DNA of 41,406 bases from Flavobacteriales bacterium (GCA_020635695.1 JACJZH010000016.1:1-41406); one strand, 5' to 3'; positions 1 to 10,138 are shown, numbered from the stretch's first letter. The notes: generated by a model not told the origin, from the letters alone. Translations and numbers: made by a program.

Positions 1-1221
<1,221 letters not shown>

Positions 1222-1223
1222 CC

Positions 1224-1251
1224 ACCCGTAGCGTCGACCCACCGGGTCGAC
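1224..1251. repeat. 28-bp palindromic repeat, copy 1 (sufB-sufC gap)
   Basis: Contains a perfect inverted repeat GTCGACCC-ACC-GGGTCGAC at 1233-1251, preceded by ACCCGTAGC. The same 28-mer recurs with one mismatch at 2084-2111, in the sufC-sufD gap. Lies just after the sufB stop. It may be an RNA hairpin at the gene boundary or a mobile palindromic unit. Confidence 0.8.
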
Positions 1252-1279
1252 CTACCCACCATTTGAGTTAGGACACACC

Positions 1280-2026
1280 ATGCTAAAGATCACCAACCTC
1301 CACGCCAACATCGACGGCAAGGAGATCTTGAAAGGCCTTGACCTGGAGGTGAAGCCAGGGGAAGTGCATGCCATCATGGGCCCCAACGGCTCCGGCAAAA
1401 GCACCCTGGCCAACGTACTGGCAGGCCGGGAGGAATACGAAGTGACGGAAGGCTCCGTGACCTACCTCGGCGAAGACCTGCTGGAACTCGCCCCGGAGGA
1501 GCGCGCCTGGAAAGGCATCTTCCTCGCCTTCCAGTACCCGGTGGAGATCCCCGGCGTGAGCAACCTCAACTTCCTGCGCACGGCCTTGAACGAGAGCCGC
1601 AAGGCCAACGGTCAGGACGAACTGGGTGGCAAGGACTTCCTCGCCCTGGTGCGTGAGAAGGCCAAGCTGGTGGAGATGGACCCCGACCTGATGAACCGCA
1701 ACCTGAACGTCGGGTTCAGTGGCGGGGAGAAAAAGCGGAACGAGATCTTCCAGATGGCCCTGCTGGAACCCAGGCTGGGGATCCTGGACGAGACGGACAG
1801 CGGCCTGGACATTGACGCGCTGCGCATCGTGGCCAGTGGCGTGAACAAGCTGCGGAGCACCGACAAAGCCTTCATCGTGGTGACGCACTATCAGCGTCTC
1901 CTCGACCACATCGTGCCCGACGTGGTGCACGTGATGGCCAATGGCCGCATCATCAAGAGCGGACCGAAGGAGCTGGCGCTGGAGCTCGAGGAGAAGGGCT
2001 ATGACTGGGTGAAGGAGATAGCGTGA
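1280..2026 (+). CDS. sufC: SufC, ABC-type ATPase of the SUF system
   Basis: 248 residues, the normal SufC length. SufC is the ATPase of SufBCD; ATP hydrolysis drives the rearrangement that lets a cluster form at the SufB-SufD interface. Walker A GPNGSGKST is at residues 34-42, the signature stretch NVGFSGGEKKR follows, and Walker B with the SufC-typical DETDSGLDIDAL comes after. There is no membrane segment, as expected for this soluble ABC protein. It lies 58 bases after sufB and 95 before sufD. Confidence 0.97.
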   Translation: MLKITNLHANIDGKEILKGLDLEVKPGEVHAIMGPNGSGKSTLANVLAGREEYEVTEGSVTYLGEDLLELAPEERAWKGIFLAFQYPVEIPGVSNLNFLRTALNESRKANGQDELGGKDFLALVREKAKLVEMDPDLMNRNLNVGFSGGEKKRNEIFQMALLEPRLGILDETDSGLDIDALRIVASGVNKLRSTDKAFIVVTHYQRLLDHIVPDVVHVMANGRIIKSGPKELALELEEKGYDWVKEIA

Positions 2027-2055
2027 TCAGATGATGAGAAGATCAGACGATCAGA
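2025..2055. repeat. GATCAGA microrepeat after sufC
   Basis: Three copies of GATCAGA at 2025-2031, 2041-2047 and 2049-2055, interleaved with GATGAG/GATAATG, starting inside the sufC stop codon. Low-complexity AT-richer stretch in a GC-rich operon; no function can be assigned. Confidence 0.55.
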
Positions 2056-2083
2056 TAATGAAACGCCAAGGCTGCGATAAGGT

Positions 2084-2111
2084 ACCCGTAGCGTCAACCC
2101 ACCGGGTCGAC
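2084..2111. repeat. 28-bp palindromic repeat, copy 2 (sufC-sufD gap)
   Basis: Second copy of the 1224-1251 element with one substitution (GTCAACCC instead of GTCGACCC), so its hairpin has one mispair. It ends 10 bases before the sufD start, close enough to influence translation initiation if it folds in the mRNA. Confidence 0.78.
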
Positions 2112-2121
2112 TGATGACGCC

Positions 2122-3387
2122 ATGACCACATTGACCCAAACCGATCCGAAAGCAACGGTGCTGCCGTTGTTGGAAGGAAGCACCTGGCCTGGCGCCGCCG
2201 AAGCCTTGGAACAGGTACATGCTCTGCCTGTGCCTACCAGCAAGACCGAAAGGTGGAAGTACACCCGGGTGGGCAGGCTGTTCAACGAGCCATATGCAGT
2301 ACCGACCGGCGAAACGGACCCGGCACTGCCCGCACGCCTGCCTATCGATGTCACGCGCGTCGTTTTCGTGAACGGTCATTTCCGCGCGGACCTGAGCGAT
2401 GATCTGAAAAGCCAGAAGGGCCTGGTCATCGACAGCCTGAAGCACCACCTTTCGCACGGTCCGGTGAAGGAGCACTATGGCACGCTGGCACCCACGGGCG
2501 AGCGCCTCTTCACCGCCATGAACACCGCCGCCCCCACCGACGGCCTGATCCTGCTGGTGACCAAGGACGTGAAGGTGGACAAACCGATCCATGTGCTGCA
2601 CGTCACCACCTGGGAGCGACAGCTGGTGCAACCGCGCGACCTGTTCATGCTGCATGAGGGCGCCGAGGCGGAGGTGATCATCGAGCACATCGCGATGGAT
2701 ACGCCCGAGGCCTTCGTCAACAGCGTGCGCGAGTGCGTGGTTGGCGAAAGCGCCCGCCTCACGATCCACAGGCTGCAGCATGAGTCCAACGGACCGGCGA
2801 ACATCAGTTTCGAGGGGGTGCGCGTGGCTTCCAGCGGGCATTACAGCCTGAGCACCACGACACTGGATGGCGCATTGATCCGCAACGAGGTGAAGGTATC
2901 GCTGTCCGGTCCGGAGGCACATGCGGAGCTGAACGGCGTGTACCTGTTGAACGGCACCACGCATTGCGACAACCACACCTACATCGGTCACGACGTGCCG
3001 GACTGCACCAGCGACGAGCTCTACAAGGGCATCGTGGCGGGCAAGGGCACCGGGGTGTTCAACGGCAAGGTCTACGTGAAGCAGGATGCCCAGCGCACGA
3101 GGGCCTACCAGAGCAACGCCAACATCCTGCAGGGTGACGATGCCAAGGTGTACACCAAGCCCGAGCTGGAGATCTACGCCGACGACGTGAAGTGCAGCCA
3201 TGGGTGCACCATCGGAAGGCTCGACGAGCAGGGTCTGTTCTACCTGCGCAGCCGTGGGGTGAGCGACGCCGAGGCGCGCAAACTGATGGCCCATGCCTTC
3301 ATCACCGAGGTGGTGGAGCGCGTACAGAACGAGGAGTGGAAGGCGGTGTTGACGGCTTTGATCGACGCGAAATTGGCGAGGCTATGA
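2122..3387 (+). CDS. sufD: SufD, Fe-S cluster assembly protein
   Basis: 421 residues. SufD is the SufB paralogue that pairs with it in the SufBC2D complex and supplies ligands at the cluster-building interface. The C-terminal hallmark DDVKCSHGCTIG followed by LFYLRSRGV is present, and the middle is the expected beta-helix. The N-terminal part, with a TSKTERWKYTRVG segment, matches the helical SufD N-domain. The ATG at 2122 starts the conserved region and lies just after the palindromic repeat. Next gene sufS begins 79 bases on. Confidence 0.96.
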   Translation: MTTLTQTDPKATVLPLLEGSTWPGAAEALEQVHALPVPTSKTERWKYTRVGRLFNEPYAVPTGETDPALPARLPIDVTRVVFVNGHFRADLSDDLKSQKGLVIDSLKHHLSHGPVKEHYGTLAPTGERLFTAMNTAAPTDGLILLVTKDVKVDKPIHVLHVTTWERQLVQPRDLFMLHEGAEAEVIIEHIAMDTPEAFVNSVRECVVGESARLTIHRLQHESNGPANISFEGVRVASSGHYSLSTTTLDGALIRNEVKVSLSGPEAHAELNGVYLLNGTTHCDNHTYIGHDVPDCTSDELYKGIVAGKGTGVFNGKVYVKQDAQRTRAYQSNANILQGDDAKVYTKPELEIYADDVKCSHGCTIGRLDEQGLFYLRSRGVSDAEARKLMAHAFITEVVERVQNEEWKAVLTALIDAKLARL

Positions 3388-3392
3388 AGATC

Positions 3393-3450
3393 CACCGCAA
3401 AGACGCAAAGAGCGCGAAGGTGCCTTTGCGTGCTTGGCGTCTTGGCGGTG
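3393..3450. repeat. 58-bp imperfect palindrome (CACCGCAAAGACGC family)
   Basis: Two 28-base arms meet almost head to head: left arm begins CACCGCAAAGACGCAAAG, right arm ends GGCGTCTTGGCGGTG. The arms pair at 23 of 28 positions. Similar CACCGCAAAGACGCAAAG palindromes occur dispersed in many bacterial genomes, so this is probably an interspersed repeat copy rather than an operon-specific signal. It occupies almost the whole sufD-sufS gap. Confidence 0.8.
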
Positions 3451-3466
3451 AACAGGACTGGAGCGA

Positions 3467-4702
3467 ATGAAACCTGAAGTACTCAAACCAGTCTTCGACG
3501 TGCAGGAGATCCGCGCACAGTTCCCCATCCTGAAGGAGCTGGTGCACGGCAAGCCGCTGGTGTACTTCGACAACGCTGCGACCAGCCAGAAGCCGCGCCG
3601 CGTGATCAAGGCCGAGAGCGCCTACTACGCCACGATCAACTCCAACGTGCACCGGGGCGTACACACGCTGAGCACCAAGGCCACCGAAGCGCAGGAGGCC
3701 GCGCGGGAGACCATCCGCAGGCACATCAACGCCAGGCATGCGCACGAGGTGATCTTCACCAGTGGCACGACGGGGAGTTTGAACCTGGCGGCGTTCAGCC
3801 TGGGGCAGTTGCTTCTGAAGCAGGGCGATGAGGTGCTGATCTCCGGCATGGAGCACCACGCGAACATCGTTCCCTGGCAGATGGTGTGCGAACGACATGG
3901 GGCGCAGCTGAAGGTGATCCCGATCACGGATAGCGGCGAGTGGGACCTGGCTCAGGTGCCGTTCTCCGATAAGACGCGCGTTCTCGCTGTTTCGCATGTG
4001 AGCAACACGCTGGGCACGATCAACCCCGTCAAGGAACTGATCGCTGAAGCCAAGAAGCGCGGCATCATCACCGTGTTGGACGGCGCACAGGCCATCGCGC
4101 ACCTGGATGTGGACGTGCAGGACCTCGGCTGCGACCTCTACGCCTTCAGCGGGCACAAGGCCTACGGTCCCACGGGCACGGGCGTGCTCTACGGCCGTGA
4201 GGAGCTGCTGGAGCGCATGCCCCCCTGGCAGGGCGGCGGCGAGATGATCGACACGGTCACCTTCGAGAAGACCACCTACGCCAAGCTGCCCTTCAAGTTC
4301 GAGGCCGGAACGCCGCACATCGCCGGCATCATCGGGCTGGGCGAGGCTATCCGCTGGATGGAGGACTACGACAAGCCCGCCATGGCAAAGCATGAGCACG
4401 AGTTGCTTGAGCACGCCTCGAACCAGCTGCTCGATATCGATGGCCTGCGCATCATCGGCTCTGCGAAAGAAAAAGTGGGCGTGATCAGCTTCGTGATCGA
4501 AGGCGTCCATCACTACGACCTCGGCACCCTGCTCGACCAGCAGGGCATTGCCGTGCGCACGGGCCACCACTGCACCCAGCCGCTGATGGAGCGCTTCGGC
4601 GTGACCGGTACTACGCGGGCGAGTTTCGCGTGCTTCAATACGATGGAAGAGGTGGATGCGATGGTGGCGGCCACCAAGAAGGCAGTGAAGATGTTGCGAT
4701 GA
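3467..4702 (+). CDS. sufS: SufS, group II cysteine desulfurase
   Basis: 411 residues. A PLP enzyme that takes sulfur from L-cysteine, holds it as a persulfide and passes it to SufE, feeding SufBCD. The PLP lysine is K231 in SGHKAYGPTGTG and the persulfide cysteine is C369 in RTGHHCTQP; both are intact. The N-terminal FDNAATSQKP and NVHRGVHTLS motifs are typical of group II (SufS/CsdA) enzymes. GGAG lies a few bases before the ATG. The stop overlaps the sufE start (ATGA), indicating translational coupling of donor and acceptor. Confidence 0.97.
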   Translation: MKPEVLKPVFDVQEIRAQFPILKELVHGKPLVYFDNAATSQKPRRVIKAESAYYATINSNVHRGVHTLSTKATEAQEAARETIRRHINARHAHEVIFTSGTTGSLNLAAFSLGQLLLKQGDEVLISGMEHHANIVPWQMVCERHGAQLKVIPITDSGEWDLAQVPFSDKTRVLAVSHVSNTLGTINPVKELIAEAKKRGIITVLDGAQAIAHLDVDVQDLGCDLYAFSGHKAYGPTGTGVLYGREELLERMPPWQGGGEMIDTVTFEKTTYAKLPFKFEAGTPHIAGIIGLGEAIRWMEDYDKPAMAKHEHELLEHASNQLLDIDGLRIIGSAKEKVGVISFVIEGVHHYDLGTLLDQQGIAVRTGHHCTQPLMERFGVTGTTRASFACFNTMEEVDAMVAATKKAVKMLR

Positions 4703-5139
4703 CCACGACGATGTCACTGGCCCAAACCCAACAAGAGCTCATCGACGAGTTCGCCCTGTTCAGTGACTGGCAGGACCGCTATGAGCACCTGATCGAGCTG
4801 GGCAGGGACCTGCCGCTGATCGCGCCGGAGCACAAGACCGACGATAACCTCGTGCGCGGCTGCCAGAGCCGGGTGTGGCTTCACGCAGAACCAAAGAACG
4901 ATCTCGTCCACTTCACCGCCGACAGCGATGCCATGATCACCAAGGGCATCGTGGCCCTGCTCGTGCGCGTGTTCAATGACCGCACGCCTCAGGAGATCCT
5001 CGGCGCCTCCACGGACTTCATCGACACCATCGGCCTGCGTGCGCACCTGAGCCCCAACCGGGCGAACGGCCTCAGCGCGATGATCGATCAGATGAAGCGG
5101 TATGCGCTGGCGTTCTCAGCTGATGCGAACAAGGAATGA
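4699..5139 (+). CDS. sufE: SufE, sulfur acceptor protein
   Basis: 146 residues from the ATG that overlaps the sufS stop; the frame is open further upstream inside sufS but this start gives the normal SufE length. SufE accepts persulfide sulfur from SufS and stimulates it. The acceptor cysteine is C55 in VRGCQSRVW, the family signature. C-terminal SPNRANGLSAM is also SufE-typical. The four-base overlap supports coupled translation. Confidence 0.96.
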   Translation: MTTTMSLAQTQQELIDEFALFSDWQDRYEHLIELGRDLPLIAPEHKTDDNLVRGCQSRVWLHAEPKNDLVHFTADSDAMITKGIVALLVRVFNDRTPQEILGASTDFIDTIGLRAHLSPNRANGLSAMIDQMKRYALAFSADANKE

Positions 5140-5174
5140 ACGAGAAGGGCTGCACTTCGAACGGACACGGTTTG

Positions 5175-5251
5175 GGTCTATGGTCCAATGTCGTTGGTCT
5201 TTGGCCATGCGAGTACGGATCCGCATGGCCAAAGATCAAAGACCATAGACC
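5175..5251. repeat. 77-bp inverted repeat (sufE-DUF59 gap)
   Basis: GGTCTATGGTC at 5175-5185 and TTTGGCCATGCG up to 5211 pair with CGCATGGCCAAAG and GACCATAGACC at 5222-5251. The left arm is about seven bases longer than the right, leaving an internal bulge. A transcript would form a long hairpin ending 24 bases before the next start codon. There is no U-tract, so it is not a standard terminator. Confidence 0.75.
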
Positions 5252-5275
5252 TCGGACCTGCATTTTCTGCAAGCC

Positions 5276-5596
5276 ATGACCCCCGAGGAAAAGAAGCACT
5301 TGGAGGACCGCATCATCGACGTGCTCAAGACGGTCTACGACCCGGAGATCCCCGTGGACATCTACGAACTGGGGTTGATCTATGAGGTGAAGGTCGGCGA
5401 CGATGCCCATGTGGACATCTCGATGACGCTGACAAGCCCCGCCTGTCCGGTGGCCGAGAGCCTGCCCAACGAGGTGGAGCAGAAGGTGGCCCAGACGCAT
5501 GGTATCTCGGGTTGTACGGTGGAGATCACCTTCGAGCCGCCTTGGGACCGCACCATGATGAGCGAGGCCGCACAACTCGAACTGGGCTTCATGTGA
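5276..5596 (+). CDS. DUF59/MIP18-family SUF-associated protein
   Basis: 106 residues, a single DUF59 (MIP18/PaaD-like) domain. Proteins of this family act as Fe-S cluster assembly or targeting factors, and this version sits in the SUF operon as in other Bacteroidota. Visible hallmarks are DVLKTVYDPEIPVDIYELGLIY at the N-terminal end, broken here by no indel, and LTSPACPVAE with the conserved cysteine, then FEPPWDRTMMSE. Its TGA overlaps the ATG of the DUF2480 gene by one base. The long inverted repeat upstream separates it from sufE. Confidence 0.9.
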   Translation: MTPEEKKHLEDRIIDVLKTVYDPEIPVDIYELGLIYEVKVGDDAHVDISMTLTSPACPVAESLPNEVEQKVAQTHGISGCTVEITFEPPWDRTMMSEAAQLELGFM

Positions 5597-6117
5597 TGGC
5601 GGAAGGTCCCATCACCAACAAGGTCGCCGCATCCGGGATCATCACCCTGGACCTGGAACAGTTGTACCCGGCCGGTGAACGCGTGGTCTTCGACCTGAAG
5701 CCACTGCTGTGGCAGGAGATCGCGCTGAAGGAGGATGACCTGCGCACGTTCTGCAAGGAGCACGACTGGTCGCAGTATGCCGGAAAGCTCGTGAGCGTGC
5801 ATTGCAGCGCCGATGCCATCGTACCCACCTGGGCCTTCATGCTGGTGGCGACCCACCTGAGACCGCACGCGGCGTTCATCACACAGGGTGATGCGGAGCA
5901 GCTGGAGCGTGCCGTGTTCACCCGCTTCGTGGAGCAGCTGGACGTGGCGCCCTATCGCGATGCCCGGGTGGTGGTGAAGGGCTGCAGCACGCTGCCCGTG
6001 CCCCTGAACGCGTACGTCGAGCTGGCCGCGAAACTCCTGCCCGAGGTGCGCTCGCTGATGTGGGGCGAACCCTGCAGCACGGTACCCTTGTACAAGCGGC
6101 CGAAGCAGGCCCAGTAA
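5596..6117 (+). CDS. DUF2480 family protein
   Basis: 173 residues, starting at the ATG that overlaps the DUF59 stop (TGATG). DUF2480 proteins are known mainly from Bacteroidota and commonly close SUF operons; their biochemical role is not established. No signal peptide or membrane segment is visible, so it is likely cytosolic. Context suggests a part in Fe-S cluster assembly or delivery, which is inference only. Two cysteines (CKEHDW and VKGCSTLPVP) and a C-terminal GEPCSTVPLY stand out. The stop codon TAA is also the first three bases of a promoter-like box for the next gene. Confidence 0.85.
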   Translation: MAEGPITNKVAASGIITLDLEQLYPAGERVVFDLKPLLWQEIALKEDDLRTFCKEHDWSQYAGKLVSVHCSADAIVPTWAFMLVATHLRPHAAFITQGDAEQLERAVFTRFVEQLDVAPYRDARVVVKGCSTLPVPLNAYVELAAKLLPEVRSLMWGEPCSTVPLYKRPKQAQ

Positions 6118-6122
6118 CTTCG
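6115..6122 (+). promoter_or_regulatory. -7 box TAACTTCG
   Basis: Matches the Bacteroidota TAnnTTTG -7 element at seven of eight positions and ends six bases before the ATG at 6129. Supports that start and implies a very short or absent 5' leader. Confidence 0.5.
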
Positions 6123-6128
6123 GGACGC

Positions 6129-8243
6129 ATGCGTTCCCTCCTGCTCCTGCTTCTGCTGTTCGCGGCGGTCCGCCTTCCCGCGCAATGTGACACGACCAGC
6201 CTGCCTTGCAGCGAGCACGGGTGGCAGCTTAGCCCTCATGGCATGCTGCGGGTGCTGGTGATCTTCGCGGAGATCGAATACGACCAGGATCCCTCCCAGG
6301 ACCCGGTGAAACAAGCGGAACCACACTGGCCCAAGGGTCAGCTGCCCCAATGGGCCGATGAGCTGTTCGACCACCAACCCTTGGACCGCCCGAAAGGCCG
6401 GGTCACGCGCTACTACCACGACATGTCGCTGGGGAACTTCACCCTGCTCGGCGACCACCTGGACCGGGTGATCACCCTGCGGGAGAGCGAGGAACGCAAC
6501 CTGCGCAGCGCCACCCAGCTGAGCGCGGCCACCGTGGCGAAGGCCAACACGATGGGCGACTTCCGCACCGCCCATGGCCTGGCGATCGCGGACTTCGACC
6601 ACTGGAAGGACGGTGGGAAGGCCGGTCTGCCCAAGGAGGCGGGACCCGATACGCCGCACAGCTTCGACCATGTGATGGTGATCTTCCGCAACAGTGTACT
6701 GGGGCACGGACAGGGAAGCACCGATGCCGGAAGCCCGGGACAATTGTTCGGACACCCCAGCGACACGCAGAGCCGCTTTGGAGGCATGTATGGCATGCCC
6801 TTCGAGATCCTGCAGCACGAGTTCAACCACCTGTTGTTCGGCGGCAACAACTTCCACAGCGGCGGCGGTAACGCCCCGCAGTTCACGCGCTACTTCATTG
6901 CCCAGCAGGGTGGCTGGGGCATGATGGGCGGTGCCAACAGCGCGCTGCTCACCGCGAATGCCTGGGACCGCGACCGGCTGGGCTGGCGGCCGGAGGGTGC
7001 CGTGCACCGCATCCGCGCACATGACCAACAGGGGCGCGAAGTGAGCACCGACCTGGACCCGCTGGCCGGCGACACGGGCGTGTTCGTGCTGGGTGACTTC
7101 GTGACCACCGGTGATGCCCTGCGCATCCGGCTGCCCTTCATCCCCGAGGACGAGTTCCCGCAATGGATCTGGCTGGAGAACCACCAGACCCGCGCCCGCA
7201 ACGGCTGCATCAGCGACGTGTTCCACTACGAGGAGGGCAACCCCTGCATCCAGGGCGCTGTGCCTGGCATTTACGCCTTCCTGCAGGTGGACCGCGAGAA
7301 CAAGGTGGGGAAGGACATCTACGGCGGGCATGCCGACTTCCTTCGGCCCCTGGTGGCGAGCGGGCACACCGACCTCTACGTGGCGGGCGAGTATGAGCAC
7401 ACCTGCACCAGTCCTGGCAAGGGCACCACGCTGGGCCGCGACAAGGACCTGTGCAACCCGCTCACCGGTTCGCAGGACCTGGAACTGCCGCGGTTCAACC
7501 GGAACGGCGATGACCGATTGGGTGCTCGCGAACTGGAGATGCTGAACAAGGAACTGCGCAACGGCGTGATCCACGACCACGCCTACTTCTTCGGGAACGC
7601 GCGTCAGGCCTTCACCCTGCAGGGGAACCACAAGCTGGGCATGGGGACCGATCCCTCCACCGCCAGCCAGATGACGCTGGTCTGCGCCGAACAGGACGTG
7701 CTGAAGGGAGCCAAGCCGAACAACCGGGTGGTGTACCTGAACGGGATCAGCGTGGACATGCTGGAACAGCGGCTCAACGGCGACATCGTGGTGCGCGTGC
7801 GAAGCGGCGACGTGCGGTTGGAACAGGACATCCGCTGGTGCGCGGACAGCATCGTGCTCAACGACCTCCGCGGTCCGGACGGTTACTCCCTGGTGGTGGC
7901 CTCCGGAAAGCAGCTGTTGCTCGACCGGTCCCGCACGCCCACCCGCATCGGCTCACCGGAGACCGTAGGCGGCTTCACCTACTGGAGCGACCCCACGCGG
8001 CTCACACTGGCGCCCGGTGCCCGGATGCGTCTGGAGGACAAGGCCGTGCTGGAGCTGCGGGGCGGCAGCGAACTGCACCTGATGCCGGGCAGCGTGCTGG
8101 AGCTGGCCCCGAAGTCCCGCATCAAGGTGCGCGACGGACGCTTGGTGGTGCATGAAGGAGCACGACTGGACGCCCCGGAAAAGGCCGTGAAAAAGCTGAG
8201 GACGGTGAAGGCGACGAGGGCCGCTGCGCCCCGTGATCAGTAG
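6129..8243 (+). CDS. Secreted M6-like metalloprotease
   Basis: 704 residues from the ATG at 6129, which gives a clean signal peptide (MRSLLLLLLLFAAVRLPAQ); the frame stays open upstream but only through DUF2480 sequence. The body resembles immune-inhibitor-A-type (M6) peptidases: an early VLVIFAEIEYD strand, the RYYHDMSLG motif, and the zinc motif HEFNH at H230-H234 followed by WGMMGG and WDRDRLGW. The last ~110 residues read as short beta-strand repeats rich in LELRGGSELHL patterns. No C-terminal sorting domain is visible, so it may stay periplasmic or use another export signal. Natural substrate unknown. Its stop overlaps the opposing PurF-type gene by 7 bases. Confidence 0.82.
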   Translation: MRSLLLLLLLFAAVRLPAQCDTTSLPCSEHGWQLSPHGMLRVLVIFAEIEYDQDPSQDPVKQAEPHWPKGQLPQWADELFDHQPLDRPKGRVTRYYHDMSLGNFTLLGDHLDRVITLRESEERNLRSATQLSAATVAKANTMGDFRTAHGLAIADFDHWKDGGKAGLPKEAGPDTPHSFDHVMVIFRNSVLGHGQGSTDAGSPGQLFGHPSDTQSRFGGMYGMPFEILQHEFNHLLFGGNNFHSGGGNAPQFTRYFIAQQGGWGMMGGANSALLTANAWDRDRLGWRPEGAVHRIRAHDQQGREVSTDLDPLAGDTGVFVLGDFVTTGDALRIRLPFIPEDEFPQWIWLENHQTRARNGCISDVFHYEEGNPCIQGAVPGIYAFLQVDRENKVGKDIYGGHADFLRPLVASGHTDLYVAGEYEHTCTSPGKGTTLGRDKDLCNPLTGSQDLELPRFNRNGDDRLGARELEMLNKELRNGVIHDHAYFFGNARQAFTLQGNHKLGMGTDPSTASQMTLVCAEQDVLKGAKPNNRVVYLNGISVDMLEQRLNGDIVVRVRSGDVRLEQDIRWCADSIVLNDLRGPDGYSLVVASGKQLLLDRSRTPTRIGSPETVGGFTYWSDPTRLTLAPGARMRLEDKAVLELRGGSELHLMPGSVLELAPKSRIKVRDGRLVVHEGARLDAPEKAVKKLRTVKATRAAAPRDQ

Positions 8244-10138
8244 GCCCGCACGTTGCGGCCCTCCATGTAGTTGATGAAGGCGCGATCCACCACCCGCATG
8301 CCACCGGGCGTCGGATAGTCCCCGGTGAAGTACCAGTCGCCCGTGTTCCTCGGGCAGGCGGCGTGCAGGCCCTCGATGCTCTGGTAAAGGATGCGCACCT
8401 CGGCGTTCAAGTCGGGCGGCGTGAGCAGCTCGGTGATCTTGTCGCTGATCTGCTGGGCCGTGAAGGGCCGGTAGATGTCCTTCACGTGGTTCACCACCTC
8501 GTGGAGCGGCTTGCCCACCTCGGCCAGGCAGCGCTCGTACACATCGTCGATGATGTTCTCCTGCTTGGTCTCCTTCAGGAGCGCGATCGCCGCCTGGAAG
8601 GCCACCAGGTCGCCCAGCTTGGCCATGTCGATGCCGTAGCAGTCCGGGTAGCGGATCTGCGGGGCGCTGCTCACCACCACGATCCGCTTGGGCTCCAGGC
8701 GGTCCAGCATGCGCAGGATGCTCTGCCTCAGCGTGGTGCCTCGTACGATGCTATCGTCCACCACCACCAGGTTGTCCACCCCGGCGCGCACCGACCCGTA
8801 TGTGATGTCGTAGACGTGGGCCACCAGGTCGTCGCGCGCATCATCGCGCGTGATGAAGGTGCGCAGCTTGGCGTCCTTGATGGCCACCTTCTCGCGCCGC
8901 ACCTTGGCGGAAAGGATGGATCGGAGCGCCATGGGGTCCGGCTTGGGGCCCAACTCCAGGATGCGCTGTTCCTTGATCGTGTCCAAGTGTTCCTCCAGGC
9001 CATCCTTCAAGCCGTAGAAGGCCACCTCTGCGGTATTGGGGATGAAGGAGAACACCGTGTGTTCCAGGTCATGGTCCACGGCATCCAGGACGGCGGGCAC
9101 CAGTGACCGGCCCAGGGCCTGGCGTTCGCGGTACACGTCCTGGTCGCTGCCGCGGCTGAAGTAGATCCGCTCGAAGCTGCAGGAGCGCTTCTCCCCGGGC
9201 TCACGCACCAGTTCCTCGCTGTAGCTGCCGTTCTTGCGGACGATCAGGGCATGCCCGGGTGTCAGCTCCCGGACATCCTCCGCTTTCAGGGCGAAGGCCG
9301 TCTGGATGGCCGGGCGCTCGGAGGCCACCACCACCACCTCATCGTCCGCATACCAATACGCCGGCCGGATGCCATGGGGATCGCGCAGCACGAAGGCATC
9401 GCCATGGCCGATGAGCCCGGCCAGTGCGTAGCCACCATCGAAGTCCTGGGCGCTCTGGGCCAGGATGCTGCGCACGTCCATCTTCTCTCCGATCACCTGG
9501 GTGATCTGCTTTTCCGAGTAGCCAAGCTGCCGGTGGATCTGGGCCAGGCGTTCGTTCTCCACGTCCAGGAAGTGGCCGATCTTCTCGAGCACCGTCACCG
9601 TGTCCGAACGCTCCTTGGGATGCTGACCGATGTTCACGAGCAGGTCGAAGAGCTCGTCCACGTTGGTCATGTTGAAGTTGCCGGCCACCACCAGGTTGCG
9701 CGTCATCCAGTTGTTGAGACGGCGGCGTGGATGGCACTGTTCGGTGCTGTTCTGCCCGTAGGTCGCGTAGCGCAGATGACCGAGCAGCAATTCGCCCAGG
9801 TAGGGCACGTTGCGCTTCAGCCAGTCGGTGTCGTCCGCCTTGTCCTCGTGGCCCTTCAGGACCTGCTGATAGGCCTTTCCGATCCGGCCGAAAATGGTCT
9901 GGATGGCCTGTTTATCGATGGACCGTTCCCGATCGATGTAGTTGAGCCCTGGTTCGGGATCCAACTTGATGGTGGCCATGCCCGCACCATCCTGCCCACG
10001 GTTGTGCTGCTTCTCCATCAGAAGGAACAGCTTCTGCAGGCCGTAGGAGGGAGTTCCGTACTTCTTCTGGTAGTGCGCCAGCGGTTTCCGCAGGCGGATC
10101 AGTGCGATGCCGCACTCGTGCTTGATCGGGTCGCTCAT
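8237..10138 (-). CDS. Long PurF-type amidophosphoribosyltransferase
   Basis: 633 residues against about 500 for classical PurF. The family transfers glutamine amide nitrogen to PRPP, giving phosphoribosylamine, the first step of purine synthesis. The N-terminal nucleophile domain has C9 in HECGIALI after an 8-residue propeptide-like leader, and RGQDGAG follows. The phosphoribosyltransferase motif VVVDDSIVRGTT includes D461-D462. Extra sequence lies in the glutaminase half (about residues 130-230) and at the C-terminus. This long form is typical of Bacteroidota, where it can coexist with a shorter PurF, so it may be a paralogue with a different acceptor role; the window cannot tell. A TACCTTTG box lies upstream. 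Confidence 0.88.
   Translation of the reverse strand: MSDPIKHECGIALIRLRKPLAHYQKKYGTPSYGLQKLFLLMEKQHNRGQDGAGMATIKLDPEPGLNYIDRERSIDKQAIQTIFGRIGKAYQQVLKGHEDKADDTDWLKRNVPYLGELLLGHLRYATYGQNSTEQCHPRRRLNNWMTRNLVVAGNFNMTNVDELFDLLVNIGQHPKERSDTVTVLEKIGHFLDVENERLAQIHRQLGYSEKQITQVIGEKMDVRSILAQSAQDFDGGYALAGLIGHGDAFVLRDPHGIRPAYWYADDEVVVVASERPAIQTAFALKAEDVRELTPGHALIVRKNGSYSEELVREPGEKRSCSFERIYFSRGSDQDVYRERQALGRSLVPAVLDAVDHDLEHTVFSFIPNTAEVAFYGLKDGLEEHLDTIKEQRILELGPKPDPMALRSILSAKVRREKVAIKDAKLRTFITRDDARDDLVAHVYDITYGSVRAGVDNLVVVDDSIVRGTTLRQSILRMLDRLEPKRIVVVSSAPQIRYPDCYGIDMAKLGDLVAFQAAIALLKETKQENIIDDVYERCLAEVGKPLHEVVNHVKDIYRPFTAQQISDKITELLTPPDLNAEVRILYQSIEGLHAACPRNTGDWYFTGDYPTPGGMRVVDRAFINYMEGRNVRAY

Noticed and set aside
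1999..3294. A 431-codon minus-strand frame opposite sufD
   Set aside because: Antisense shadow of a well-conserved SUF gene.
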